DNA of 64,000 nt, from NCBI GenBank assembly GCA_963746325.1, contig CAVVBC010000005.1:434001-498000 (forward strand), read 5' to 3'. The stretch is from RPQJ01 sp963746325. GTDB taxonomy: Bacteria > Pseudomonadota > Gammaproteobacteria > Steroidobacterales > Steroidobacteraceae. Under the pieces are notes generated by a model. The model had not been told where the DNA came from. It saw nothing but the letters and a program-made list of their open reading frames with translations, and ran no database searches. This document shows, in pieces, positions 51,969-61,442 of the stretch (position 1 is its first letter; the number at the start of each line of letters is the position of its first letter). The position numbers and the translations under genes were made by a program.

Positions 51969-52735
51969 CGAAATCCCGCGCTGTGGCGCTGACGGTGTGC
52001 GCGGCGCTCGCCTCGGCGGCCAATGCTGCCGGCGTGCCGACAGCGCAGAGCATCGAAGCGGCGGTGCCTGGAATCAAGGTTCAGGCTGTGGCGGCAGTAC
52101 CTGCCTCGCCAGGTCTGTATGAAGTGATCTCCACGGACGGGCAGTTCCTGTATGTCGATGCCGGCCTGAAATTCGCGATCGCCGGCGAGATGTTCGACCT
52201 CGCGACTCGGACGAGCGTGTCCAAGGAGAATCTCGCGCGGCTGCGCGCGGTCGAGTTCGAGTCGCTCCCACTCGAACTGGCTATCAAGCGGGTGAAAGGA
52301 AGCGGCAGTCGGCGCATGGCGGTGTTTGCCGATCCGGATTGCCCCTATTGCGTCAAACTCGAGGAGAGCCTCCGGCCGGTCGACAATGTCACGATCTACA
52401 CGTTCGTCTATCCCCTCGACGAACTGCATCCGCAGGCCGTTGAACGCGCCAATGCGATCTGGTGTGCGCAGGACCGCGATGCCGCCTGGCTTGGCTGGCT
52501 GCTCGACAAGAAGGCCGCGCCAGCAGCGCCCGCTGGCTGCAGCGCGCCCGTGAAAAGGATTGCGGAGACCGCTGCAGCCTTCGGCGCAGAGGGCACGCCC
52601 AGCCTCGTTTTCGGCAGCGGTCGGGTCGCACATGGCGCGTTGCCTGGCGAAATGCTGGTCAAGTTCCTCGACGAGCCGCGATTGCGGGCTCGCAAGGAGT
52701 CTCCGGTGACGACGGGCAAAGCCGCCGGTCGCTGA
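51959..52735 (+). CDS. dsbC: DsbC-like thiol:disulfide interchange protein
   Basis: Periplasmic disulfide isomerase of 258 residues. A signal peptide (SRAVALTVCAALASAANA) is followed by the dimerisation domain with VPGIKVQAVAAVPASPGLYE then GQFLYVDAGLKFAIAGEMFD, and the thioredoxin fold with FADPDCPYCVKLEESL (CPYC active site) and EGTPSLVFGSGRVAHGALPG (cis-Pro). It overlaps the previous small gene by 10 nt. The stop codon lies in the palindrome GCTGATCAGC (52731-52740), shared with the convergent gene's stop. Confidence 0.92.
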   Translation: MQLTKSRAVALTVCAALASAANAAGVPTAQSIEAAVPGIKVQAVAAVPASPGLYEVISTDGQFLYVDAGLKFAIAGEMFDLATRTSVSKENLARLRAVEFESLPLELAIKRVKGSGSRRMAVFADPDCPYCVKLEESLRPVDNVTIYTFVYPLDELHPQAVERANAIWCAQDRDAAWLGWLLDKKAAPAAPAGCSAPVKRIAETAAAFGAEGTPSLVFGSGRVAHGALPGEMLVKFLDEPRLRARKESPVTTGKAAGR

Positions 52736-54700
52736 TCAGCGGGAAACTGGCCGCGTTCGCTGGATGGCTGCTCCGAACCCGAGCAAGCCGGCCAGCAACA
52801 GCAGGTCGATCGCGCCACCGCCGCCGCTCGACGGCTTCCTGACCGTCACCGTCGCGGCCGCTGAACTCGAACCCCCCGGGCCCGTACACGCCAGCGTGAA
52901 CTTGCTTTCGACCGTCAAGGGCCCGACGCTCTGTGTGCCCGACGTGGCCCTGGATCCGGTCCACGCGTCGGAGGCCACGCAGCTCGTGGCACCCGTCGCA
53001 CTCCAGGTCAGCGTCGCCGACTCCCCGGATCTGACCGACACCGGGTTGGCCGTGATCGTCACCACGGGAGCAGGCGGCGTGGTCTCGACCCGGAGACCAT
53101 AGGTCCCGAACTTGGCATTCGGATTCACGCGGGCAATAAAATTCAGGAAGTATTCGCCCGGCGTTGCATTGAATGAAAACTGGCCGCTGCCATAGACGAA
53201 ACCCACTCTGGTGGTCCCGCGCGTCACGGCCAGCGCAAGCTCGGAGAATGCAGCTGGGAATGCGAGGTCGGTCAGTCGTACGTCGTAGGATCCTGTCGTC
53301 GTAACGTCCACGGCGCGGCTCTGGAACAAGCCCCCCACCGCCTGCGTTGCTTCGAGAACGACCGGGCCCGACGGTTCGCGTGCAAGCTGCACGCCGAAGA
53401 GACCGAGTCCCACGGTCGCGCTTGGCTTTGCGGCGACCAGGACCAGCACCTTGCCCACCGCTGCCTGAAAGTCGATCGGTCCGGTTTGTGCCCGCCTGCC
53501 GAGAGAGACTCCATTCTGGAAGATGGCCATCTCCAGGGTGGCGAGCGCACCAGGAAACTCGAAATCCGTCAGCACCGCCCGATACGAGCCCGAATCCGCG
53601 AGGTCCACCTCGTCGTCCCGAACGGAAAGTGCGCTGGAGGTGGCTGGCGGCGACGACGTGTACGCGACGGAGAACACGCGGTTGGTCCCCTGCAGGATCT
53701 CGGCAAGCAGCACTCCGGCGGAGTCCTGCGTCGTCGCAACCGGCAGCGCATAGACGCGGACCGGCCCGCCGGTTGCATTGAACGCGGTGGATCCCGTGCT
53801 CGTCCTGCTTGCAAGGACCGATGTGCCGCGCAGCACGGCGGCGCCGGCCGCAGCCAGCGCGGACGGAAACTGCAGGTCGGTGACGGTCAGGGCGTAAGTG
53901 GCATCCGCGGCAAGCTGGGCGGCCCTCCCCTCGCCGAGGTCACCTACCGGATAGCTCTCACTGGAGACCACTGCGCCGCTGCCGACATGGGTGATAAGTA
54001 CGCCATAGAGGCCGGCATCGGTCAGCGCACCGGCCTGCGCCACGACCAGGACATCGTAGGTTCCCGGCTCGGCCGCGAACTGCTTCGTGTTATTCGTGCC
54101 GTCGAGCCGGGCGTATTCCACGCCGCCCCGCGTGATCAGGAGATCGATCTGGGCCAGATTCTCCGGAAAACCCGCATCGGACAGCGACGCGCGGTACGTG
54201 CCGGCCGCGGCAATGACGAACTGCGTCTGGCGCGTGCTTTGACCCGTGGCCGGCGGAGTCGTTGGCGATTCGATCAGGTTCGAGTAGTCCAGAGCCGGAG
54301 TCCCGCCGCTCACGGGAACGACGCGCACCGCGAAACTGCCGAAGCCACTGGCCGTCGACGCGATGCCCGCCACCTGGATCGCATGCGTTCCGGCAGTCGC
54401 ATCGAACTGCACGTTGCCTGGTGCAGCCACCGCGACCACCAGTGTGTCGCCACGGGTGACCGCCACCTGCACGCTCTGCAGCGGAGCCGGAAAGCCCACG
54501 TCGGCGAGCTGCAGTTCGTATCGACCGGCCTGTGGAATCTGGAATTCCCTGGTGATCGGGGCCGATTGCGCACCGACCAGTGTGGCGTCCTCCACCAGCG
54601 AGACGGCATGGGTCAGGCCGGCCGCAGTGAGCATCAACGCCGCAGCGAAGGTCAGCAACGAACCGCGCAGGCGCGCGGCAGCCCAGTGAAGTGTCAGCAT
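52736..54700 (-). CDS. Secreted five-repeat protein with C-terminal anchor-like signal
   Basis: Protein of 654 residues. Signal peptide (LLTFAAALMLTAAGLTHA). Five repeats of about 100 residues follow, each with a Y-x-L-x-LTD-x-x-FP core (for example GRYELQLADVGFPAPLQ, GTYRASLSDAGFPENLA, SYRAVLTDFEFPGAL, SYDVRLTDLAFPAAF), then FNATPGEY-like ends. Near the C-terminus is an Ig/PKD-like stretch (TITANPVSVRSGESATLTWS). The end is GGGGAIDLLLLAGLLGFGAA then a basic IQRTRPVSR, resembling a GlyGly-CTERM rather than PEP-CTERM sorting signal. No rhombosortase is in the window. The gene adjoins the exosortase locus and could encode a surface protein. It is AT-poor, as its neighbours are. Confidence 0.8.
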   Translation of the reverse strand: MLTLHWAAARLRGSLLTFAAALMLTAAGLTHAVSLVEDATLVGAQSAPITREFQIPQAGRYELQLADVGFPAPLQSVQVAVTRGDTLVVAVAAPGNVQFDATAGTHAIQVAGIASTASGFGSFAVRVVPVSGGTPALDYSNLIESPTTPPATGQSTRQTQFVIAAAGTYRASLSDAGFPENLAQIDLLITRGGVEYARLDGTNNTKQFAAEPGTYDVLVVAQAGALTDAGLYGVLITHVGSGAVVSSESYPVGDLGEGRAAQLAADATYALTVTDLQFPSALAAAGAAVLRGTSVLASRTSTGSTAFNATGGPVRVYALPVATTQDSAGVLLAEILQGTNRVFSVAYTSSPPATSSALSVRDDEVDLADSGSYRAVLTDFEFPGALATLEMAIFQNGVSLGRRAQTGPIDFQAAVGKVLVLVAAKPSATVGLGLFGVQLAREPSGPVVLEATQAVGGLFQSRAVDVTTTGSYDVRLTDLAFPAAFSELALAVTRGTTRVGFVYGSGQFSFNATPGEYFLNFIARVNPNAKFGTYGLRVETTPPAPVVTITANPVSVRSGESATLTWSATGATSCVASDAWTGSRATSGTQSVGPLTVESKFTLACTGPGGSSSAAATVTVRKPSSGGGGAIDLLLLAGLLGFGAAIQRTRPVSR

Positions 54701-54716
54701 GATTTGTAGTTCCGTT

Positions 54717-57129
54717 TCAGGACCGGCGGAGTTCTTCCAGGGTCGCGCGGGCGTCGTCCATCCCCGCGAACTTCACCCCGCGCGCCAGGGCCGCCTCGAG
54801 ATTCTTTTTCGCGTCTTCGCGCTTCCCTGCCTTGTACTGGGCCATGGCCAGCTGGTACCGCATTTCCGGCGACTCTGGCGCCTTGTCGGCCGCTCGCTGC
54901 AACGGCGGTATCGCGTCCTCGAACTGGCCCGACTTGAATTTGACCCAGCCGTTGGTATTGAGGAACGCGGGTACGTCGGACTGCGCAAAGCGGTCGGCCA
55001 GCTTGCGTGCCTGCTCGAGGCTCTTCGCATCGCTACGGTGCGTGACCAGCAACATGGCGAGGTTGTTGGCAACCAGGTCGTTCTGCGGATTCTTCTCGAG
55101 CATGCCCTGGTAGACCTTGATGGCGTCCTCCGGACGTCCGATTCTCTCGTAGAGAGCCGCGAGGTCCGTGGCGAGAGGGATCGCCCCCTTGGTGGCCTTC
55201 AGCCCGCTCTGGAAAGACTCAACCGCCGCTTCGGGACGGGAGGCAGCAAGATTGGCCATGGCCTGACCGCGATAGGGTATCCACCATCCGGGCGACAGAC
55301 TCGTTGCCTGCTTGAATTCCGCCAGCGCGGCTGCCGGCTGCTTTTGCGAAAGAAGAATCTCGCCCTTCAGATTGTGCGCGAGGGCATTCTTCGGCTGTTG
55401 CTCGATGACACCGTCCAGTTTCGCGATCGCCTGGTCCGCTCGCTTCTGGCTCAGCAGCAACTTGACCAGCTCGGTGAGCGGCTCTGCCGCTTCCGGCTGC
55501 AATTTGAGCGCGTCTTCAAAGGCACGAGCCGCCGCCTCATTCTTCCCCTCGGCACGGTCGACGAGGCCGGTCAGGAAATCGCCCAATCCAAGATCGGGCC
55601 GCGCCGACTTGACGCTCTGGGCCGTCGCGCGGGCGGCCACCAGGTCTTTTCTTCCTGCCTGGATCCTGAACAGCGCCTCCTGCGCCTGGATCGCCTGCGG
55701 CGACTCGTCCACCAGGTCCTGCAGTGCCTGCTCAGCCTGCTCCGGCTTCCCTGCGCCCGCCAGGACACCGGCGAGATCGAGTCGAAGACTGGCATCCGTC
55801 GGATTGTCGCGGGCCGCTGTCTTCAGCGTCTCCTCGGCAAGCTCCGGGTTGTTGCTCTGCAGGTAGGCTCGGGCGAGCGCGCGCTGCACCGGCACCGCCG
55901 ACGGCTGGTCACGCAGCACAGCCCGCAGGTCGGTGATCGCGGACGCCGTGTCGCCACGCGCCAGGGCCAGGTCGGCGCGCATGATCAGTGCATCGTTGTC
56001 CTGCGGATTCTCCGCGATGACCTCTTCGACCAGGCGACTCGCTTCATCCACTCTATTGGCACGCATCGCGCTTGCCGCCAGCCTGTTGCGTGCCGCAATG
56101 CCCTGGGGCTTGACGCCATCGTCATCAATCAGCTGCAGGTAAACCTTATCTGCTTGCGCGGACCGACCGCTGGCGGCGTAGAAGTCGCCCAGCGCCAGGC
56201 GCAGCTCGTGGTCCCTGGGTGCGGCCGCCACCAGTGACAGGAACTCCTTCTCACCCGCCTCAAACGACCGCTGTGATGCCAGGAGTTCAACCAGGGCCTT
56301 CTTGGGCCCGATGTCGTCCGGACTTGAACGGACGGCTTCCCTCAGCACGCGCTCTGCGTTGTCTGACCTCTTTGGCCGCAAGGTAGAACCGCGCCAGTCG
56401 GTATCGATGCGCCATGACATCGGGCTGGAGCGCGACGATCTCGGTGAGGAGTGCTTCGCGCATCGGCTCGGTCGCTCAGTGCTCGAGTAGAGTTGCGCCA
56501 GCACCAGTCGCAGGTCCACGCTCTTGGGCAGCACCTTGACGCCCTGCTGCACGAGTTCGATGGCCTCCACGGGTCTTGCCTTGCCTCTCCTGCAGCGCGG
56601 CCAGCATGGCAATTGCGTTCTCGTTGGCCGGCTCGCTCCGCAGCGCATGCCTGACGTCGGCCTCGGCGCCCGCGAAGTCGCCGAGGCGCACTTTCGCCGC
56701 ACTGCGGACCGCCAGCAGCCCAGCATTGTCCGGTGACGCAGCGAGGCCCGGCTCGACCAGCTTCATCGCCTCGTCGGGCAGGCCACCGAACGCGTACAAC
56801 CTGGCGAGGTCGGTGCGTGCCTGCAGGTTGGCATCATCAAGTTCAAGGGCTCGCCGATACATCTGCACCGCAGCCCGGGGATCACCCAGCTTCTCGGACA
56901 CCTCGCCACTCAGTGCGTAGGCTGCAGCATCGTCGGGATCAATCTGCAGCGCGTTACGCACCTCGAGCTGAGCCTTCTGGTAGTCCTCCTCGGCGACCAG
57001 CGTCCTGGCCTTTTCGAGATAGCTCGCCTTGCGGGCCTCCGCCCCTCCGCATCCGGCCATGACGACGGCGACAGCAAGCACCGCGGACAGTCGCCCGGCG
57101 AGGCAACGACACTCGGAAGACAGAAGCAT
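54717..57129 (-). CDS. prsT: PrsT-like TPR lipoprotein of a PEP-CTERM/exosortase locus, three frameshifts
   Basis: About 804 residues if corrected. Lipoprotein signal AVLAVAVVMAGC, then about 20 TPR units: ASYLEKARTLVAEEDYQKAQ then LEVRNALQIDPDDAAAYALS and repeated A-L-A-L motifs. The final repeats (GRPEDAIKVYQGMLEKNPQN, then NGWVKFKSGQFEDAIPPLQR) are typical of PrsT, the TPR protein of exosortase EPS loci. Three indels break the frame, near 56583-56595, near 56466 and near 56372; the last two nearly cancel. Its role in export or assembly is not settled. It sits directly beside the GT and exosortase genes, in the same strand. Confidence 0.88.
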
Positions 57130-57265
57130 CAGGAGAGCCTCGGATCTGGGTCCAGGTTGGGTCTGTGCCAGCCGGTGCCGAGACGGGCTGGTCAACGCGG
57201 CACAAGCTAGTCGCTCCGCGTGACGACCGTATGACAAGCGCCGACGACAACGACTCAGCGGGGTG

Positions 57266-58906
57266 TCACGCCAGGGCCCGGTAAGCCAGCAGGACAAGGG
57301 CGACTGCCGCCACGGCATGCGATGAAATTCGACTCACGCTGGAGTGGCCCAGCAGCATCTCGATCGCATAGAACAGCACCAGCAGCTTGACGGCCCCAAG
57401 ACCCAGCTCGCGCGGGGCCGCGATCGAGCCGGGCAGGTTCGGCAGGGCCAACGCCACGAAGATGACGAGGAAGTCGAGCGGACTGAGGCGAAAACGCCGG
57501 ACAGTCGTCAGACGAAAGTAAACCATTGCGCTGACGGCCATCAGTCCCAGCGCGATGGTCTCGGGCCCGGGCCCGTGCCCCTGCGTAGCCGTCGTTGCTT
57601 CCAGGTAAACGAGGATTACGGCGCCGATGTACAAGGATCCGTGCAGGATCCACGCGGGTGACGGCCGTGCCCGCGACACCAGGCCGACCACGAGGAGAAA
57701 GCCCGACAGCAGCAAGGCCAGCCACCCGACATCGGGCGTGATCGGGCGGACTGTGGCAGCCACATACAACGAGTAGACGCCGGCACCGACGCCGACGCCA
57801 AGCAGTGCCCAGTCCGGCAGACGCCGGCGGATAAAATCGAGGCCGCGACGGCGGTCATCGGCGACAGCAGGGGACACCACGTCAGGGTCCGCTCGGCGCC
57901 ACCGCCATGCGACACGACTGGCGCCGAACAGGAAGCCGAGCACGATCAAGGCGTACGCACCGAACACCAGCAGGATCTGCAGGTCGGATTCGTAACGCAT
58001 GTACCAGGCGGTCACGAACAAAACCGCTTGCAGCACGTAGATGACGATGACAGCCTCGTGGTGATCGAAGCCCAGCGCGAGCAGTCGGTGGTGGATATGG
58101 TTCTTGTCCGCCGCGAAGGGTGAGCGACCTTCATGGATGCGCTGCGCCATGACCATCAGCGTGTCCAGGATCGGCAAGCCCAGCAGCAGCAACGGCAGCG
58201 CGGCACTGAAGGGGCCCGATGCGCCCTGCGTGAGCAGGATCGAAATGACGGCCACCGTGAACCCCAGGAACTGGCTGCCCCCATCACCCATGAAGATGCG
58301 CGCCGGATAGGTGTTGTAGCGCAGGAAGCCGAGCAGGCTGCCGGCCACGACGATCGCCACGGTCGCCACCACCAGGTCGCCCACCGTCAACCCCAGCAGC
58401 GCGATGGCGCAGCAGGAAAGCAGCGTCGTGCCGCCGGCCAGCCCGTCGAGACCGTCTGCAAGATTGATGGCATTCGTGCTGCCGACAAGAAACAGCACCG
58501 TGAGCGGCAATGCGATCACATAGGGAAGTTCGAAGCGCTCCGTCAGCGTCACGGAGTGAATGAGCACGCCGCCCCAGACGACGACGATGATTGCCGCCAG
58601 CAACTGGCCGATCAGCTTGGGCAGGTAACCGAGTGTCGCCCGATCGTCCCAGACTCCGAACCCAACCAGCAGCAGTGCTGCGCCGAGGTAGGCGGTGGTG
58701 GTCGATCCGCCCTCGAGCCAGACCAGGAGCGGAACGATCGCGCCCACGACCATCGCGATGCCCCCGATCCTGGGAACGGGGCGCCCATGCACCTTGCGCG
58801 GACCGGGCATGTCGACGATGTGCATCCGCTCGGCGACCCGCATCAGCACCGGGATCATCGCCATGGTCACGCTCATGGCGAGTACGAATGCCAGCAGCAG
58901 GTCCAA
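57266..58906 (-). CDS. Undecaprenyl-phosphate glycosyltransferase, WecA/MraY superfamily
   Basis: Polyprenyl-phosphate sugar-1-phosphate transferase of 546 residues, larger than WecA (about 360). The N-terminal half shows the family motifs: DMPGPRKVHGRPVPRIGGIA, FLVGSTNAINLADGLDGLAG (NADGLDGL-like), YPARIFMGDGGSQFLGFTVA, and AADKNHIHHRLLALGFDHHE (HIHH). After about 10 helices, a second hydrophobic region of about 160 residues (from ALLGVGVGAGVYSLYVAATV) has no recognised function. It would start the lipid-linked repeat unit of the EPS. It nearly abuts the exosortase gene. Confidence 0.92.
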   Translation of the reverse strand: MDLLLAFVLAMSVTMAMIPVLMRVAERMHIVDMPGPRKVHGRPVPRIGGIAMVVGAIVPLLVWLEGGSTTTAYLGAALLLVGFGVWDDRATLGYLPKLIGQLLAAIIVVVWGGVLIHSVTLTERFELPYVIALPLTVLFLVGSTNAINLADGLDGLAGGTTLLSCCAIALLGLTVGDLVVATVAIVVAGSLLGFLRYNTYPARIFMGDGGSQFLGFTVAVISILLTQGASGPFSAALPLLLLGLPILDTLMVMAQRIHEGRSPFAADKNHIHHRLLALGFDHHEAVIVIYVLQAVLFVTAWYMRYESDLQILLVFGAYALIVLGFLFGASRVAWRWRRADPDVVSPAVADDRRRGLDFIRRRLPDWALLGVGVGAGVYSLYVAATVRPITPDVGWLALLLSGFLLVVGLVSRARPSPAWILHGSLYIGAVILVYLEATTATQGHGPGPETIALGLMAVSAMVYFRLTTVRRFRLSPLDFLVIFVALALPNLPGSIAAPRELGLGAVKLLVLFYAIEMLLGHSSVSRISSHAVAAVALVLLAYRALA

Positions 58907-58909
58907 GTC

Positions 58910-60487
58910 CTACTCCGGGATGTACGTGTGCAGCCTGGGTACGGCCGACGCCGCAAACTCAGACAGTCGTGCATCGGCTGCGGAAACTTCCTCGCCCTCT
59001 GCCACGATCGTGGTCAAGCGCACCAGCGCGCCGTCCGTGCGATTGCGGGTCAGCGCATCCCAGAAGAGGTACCACTTGACGAGGTACTCGTTCGTGATCA
59101 CTCGCCCGCGCTGCTGGAACCAGTAGTACACGATCTGCTGTTGGCCACCGAAGGTGACCAGGGCTCGATTCACGCGTAGTTGCCCATCGGGCCCCGGAAC
59201 GTCGACCAGTTCGGCCTGCGTCAGGCTGTCGATGCGCCAGCCACCGCCAGGGATGCACGAGCGCGGTGAGTGCGCCGATTGCCCGGCGCGTTGCGAGTCG
59301 TACCAGGCGACGTAGAGATTGACAGGAGGCGCACCAGCCCGACCGTAGTCGGCCAGGAAGTAATCGTTCATCTTGAGCGCCCGGATGTACACGGGCTCCA
59401 GCGAGTCTTCGCGACCCGTCCATGGACCGAGCTGCGCCGGAAACCCCGCCAGGGACGGGCGCATGGGGATCGCCTCGGCACGCTCCGGGATGAATGCAAG
59501 GGCACTCGCGAACGCCGCAACCACGAGAGTCGTGGCGATGAGCGACGCGGGCACGTGTCGCGCTCGTGTCGCCGCCCTGGATGGCGCAGGAAAATCGATC
59601 GAGAAGGAATCGCGCCAGGCCACCCGACCGCCGACGCGATTCAGGATGGCCATCTCGGCAAGCATGAGCGCGGCGCTTGCCATGAAAACGACCCAGCCCT
59701 GGAACTCGTGCAGAAAGCCCTCGGCCATGCGAACACCCCAGTGTTCGACCGTCACGCCGATGACTCCGATCCTGAAGCTGTTCATCAGGATCGTGATCGG
59801 GATGCTCGACAGGAATACGAGCAGGCGCTTCCAGAACGCCGCCCGGTAAAAGTAGGCCATGATGAAGCCAAGCGTCATCAGCGGAAAAAGGTAACGCAGG
59901 CCGTCACAGGCCTCGGCGACCTGGAGCTTGTAGGCGCCGAGGTCGATGACGTTGCCCTCGCGGTAAACGCTGATTCCGAACAGTCGAATGACCCAGACGC
60001 CGATCTCCGAGGAGATCAGCTGCATCTGCGCGGAGAAATTCGCCAGGACGAACCTGGGCAGCGGAATCATGAAGAAGAGGATCAACAGCGGCACCCAGAG
60101 TTGGCGGAAGACCGCCCAGCCGGTCAGCGCCAGGATCACTCCATAGATGACCAGCAGCAACGCATACTGCTGCAGGACGAAAACGGTGGCGAGGTGCCCC
60201 ACCAGAAACAGGGCACCGCCCAACACCACGAGCGCCACGCCAGCCCATGAGCCGGAGAACTCGCATGCCGCCAGCCGGTCCTTGCGTTGCCAGACCAGGA
60301 AAGCCGCAATGAGCGGGATCAGGACGCCGTGGCTGTACTCGGGACTGCTGAACCAGATCGTGAACATCTCCTGGATCGGCTCGCGCAGGTGTAGGCGACG
60401 AGCGCGGAGATGATCAGGACGGTGAACCACGACGCGGCCCGACATACGGAACGACGAGGGAACCATATTCGACCTGGTGTCAGCCAT
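58910..60487 (-). CDS. Exosortase with C-terminal EpsI domain (XrtD-like), compensated frameshift in N-terminus
   Basis: Integral-membrane exosortase of about 525 residues. The catalytic regions are AEACDGLRYLFPLMTLGFIM (Cys, Arg) and PITILMNSFRIGVIGVTVEH (Arg). About eight helices are followed by a periplasmic EpsI-like domain, with CIPGGGWRIDSLTQAELVDV and YYWFQQRGRVITNEYLVKWY. This fusion is the layout I associate with XrtD; the sorting signal it reads is not visible here. A stretch of about 16 residues (VVVHRPDHLRARRL) is out of frame: shifting it restores ASWFTVLIISALVAYT, the first helix. Two opposite indels (about 60436-60440 and 60389-60391) explain this. Start ATG at 60487. Confidence 0.88.
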   Translation of the reverse strand: MADTRSNMVPSSFRMSGRVVVHRPDHLRARRLHLREPIQEMFTIWFSSPEYSHGVLIPLIAAFLVWQRKDRLAACEFSGSWAGVALVVLGGALFLVGHLATVFVLQQYALLLVIYGVILALTGWAVFRQLWVPLLILFFMIPLPRFVLANFSAQMQLISSEIGVWVIRLFGISVYREGNVIDLGAYKLQVAEACDGLRYLFPLMTLGFIMAYFYRAAFWKRLLVFLSSIPITILMNSFRIGVIGVTVEHWGVRMAEGFLHEFQGWVVFMASAALMLAEMAILNRVGGRVAWRDSFSIDFPAPSRAATRARHVPASLIATTLVVAAFASALAFIPERAEAIPMRPSLAGFPAQLGPWTGREDSLEPVYIRALKMNDYFLADYGRAGAPPVNLYVAWYDSQRAGQSAHSPRSCIPGGGWRIDSLTQAELVDVPGPDGQLRVNRALVTFGGQQQIVYYWFQQRGRVITNEYLVKWYLFWDALTRNRTDGALVRLTTIVAEGEEVSAADARLSEFAASAVPRLHTYIPE

Positions 60488-60576
60488 GGGAGTCTGCCGA
60501 GTCTTAGAGTTCTCGGCGATTGGCGGCGCAAAGTAACCCAGCGGTATGACAGTCCGGGGACGCGGCGACGGCATTG

Positions 60577-61341
60577 TTAGCGCTGACTACGCCGGGGCTG
60601 CAGCGCCTCCAACAGCGCCAGCCACATGAATTGTGGCGCGGACACGAGCGTCCTGCGCCAGAGCCGCCTCGGCTCACCCGCAAGGCGATACAGCCACTCG
60701 AGACCTAGACGGCATATCCAGTCCGGTGCGCGCCGGATCGTCCCTGCGTAATAGTCGAAAACGGCGCCGACTGATGCAATCACGGGTGCGTCGAGGCGGT
60801 GGCGATTGCGCGACACCCACTTCTCCTGCCGGGGTGCGGTCATGCCGACCCAGATCACATCCGGTCGAGCCGCATTCAATGCCGCAAGGAATCGCTCGTC
60901 GTCGCCATCCGACCAGGCGCCATAGGGTGGCGAGATCGACGCCACGACCTCCACCGCGGGGTGATCGGCCGCGACGCGGGCGACGAGGCGCTGCAGGACT
61001 TCGGTGCTCGAGCCGAAGAAAGCCACCCTGCCGCGGCCCCCCTCGACGAGACTCGCATGAACCGCGCGAAAGAAGTCCAGCCCGGTGATCCGCGGACCGA
61101 AGTCTCTGCGTAAAAGGTGCCCCGCGATCGTCACGCCTACCCCGTCTGGCAGCACGATATCCGCATCGAGCAGCGCATGGCGAAACGCCGGGTCCTGGCG
61201 GGACACCATCAGCGAATGCGGATTTGCACAGGCCACCACGACCTGCCGAGATCGCCCAAGACGCGCTGCCAGACAGCGATCGATGACAGTCTCGAGCGGT
61301 ACGCCACAAAGGGGTATGCCCATCAAGGTCCGTTGCTGCAT
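60577..61341 (-). CDS. WecG/TagA/CpsF family glycosyltransferase
   Basis: Cytosolic glycosyltransferase of 254 residues, probably ManNAcA- or similar-type sugar transferase to lipid-linked intermediates. Motifs: VVVACANPHSLMVSRQDPAF, DADIVLPDGVGVTIAGHLL (Asp), VAFFGSSTEVLQRLVARV, ARPDVIWVGMTAPRQEKWVS, and IASVGAVFDYYAGTIRRAPD with WICRLGLEWLYRL at the end. The start at 61341 (MQQRTLMGIPLCGVPLETVI) is chosen for the family's N-terminus. The exosortase gene lies 89 nt downstream on the same strand. Confidence 0.92.
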   Translation of the reverse strand: MQQRTLMGIPLCGVPLETVIDRCLAARLGRSRQVVVACANPHSLMVSRQDPAFRHALLDADIVLPDGVGVTIAGHLLRRDFGPRITGLDFFRAVHASLVEGGRGRVAFFGSSTEVLQRLVARVAADHPAVEVVASISPPYGAWSDGDDERFLAALNAARPDVIWVGMTAPRQEKWVSRNRHRLDAPVIASVGAVFDYYAGTIRRAPDWICRLGLEWLYRLAGEPRRLWRRTLVSAPQFMWLALLEALQPRRSQR

Positions 61342-61442
61342 TTGATCATCGTCCAAGGAGAATGCACGACGGACCCCGAGCCCGGCGCTCGGGCATAGTT
61401 TCCGTCGATGTTGTTGCAGGACTGTAACAGTCCGACCTGAGA

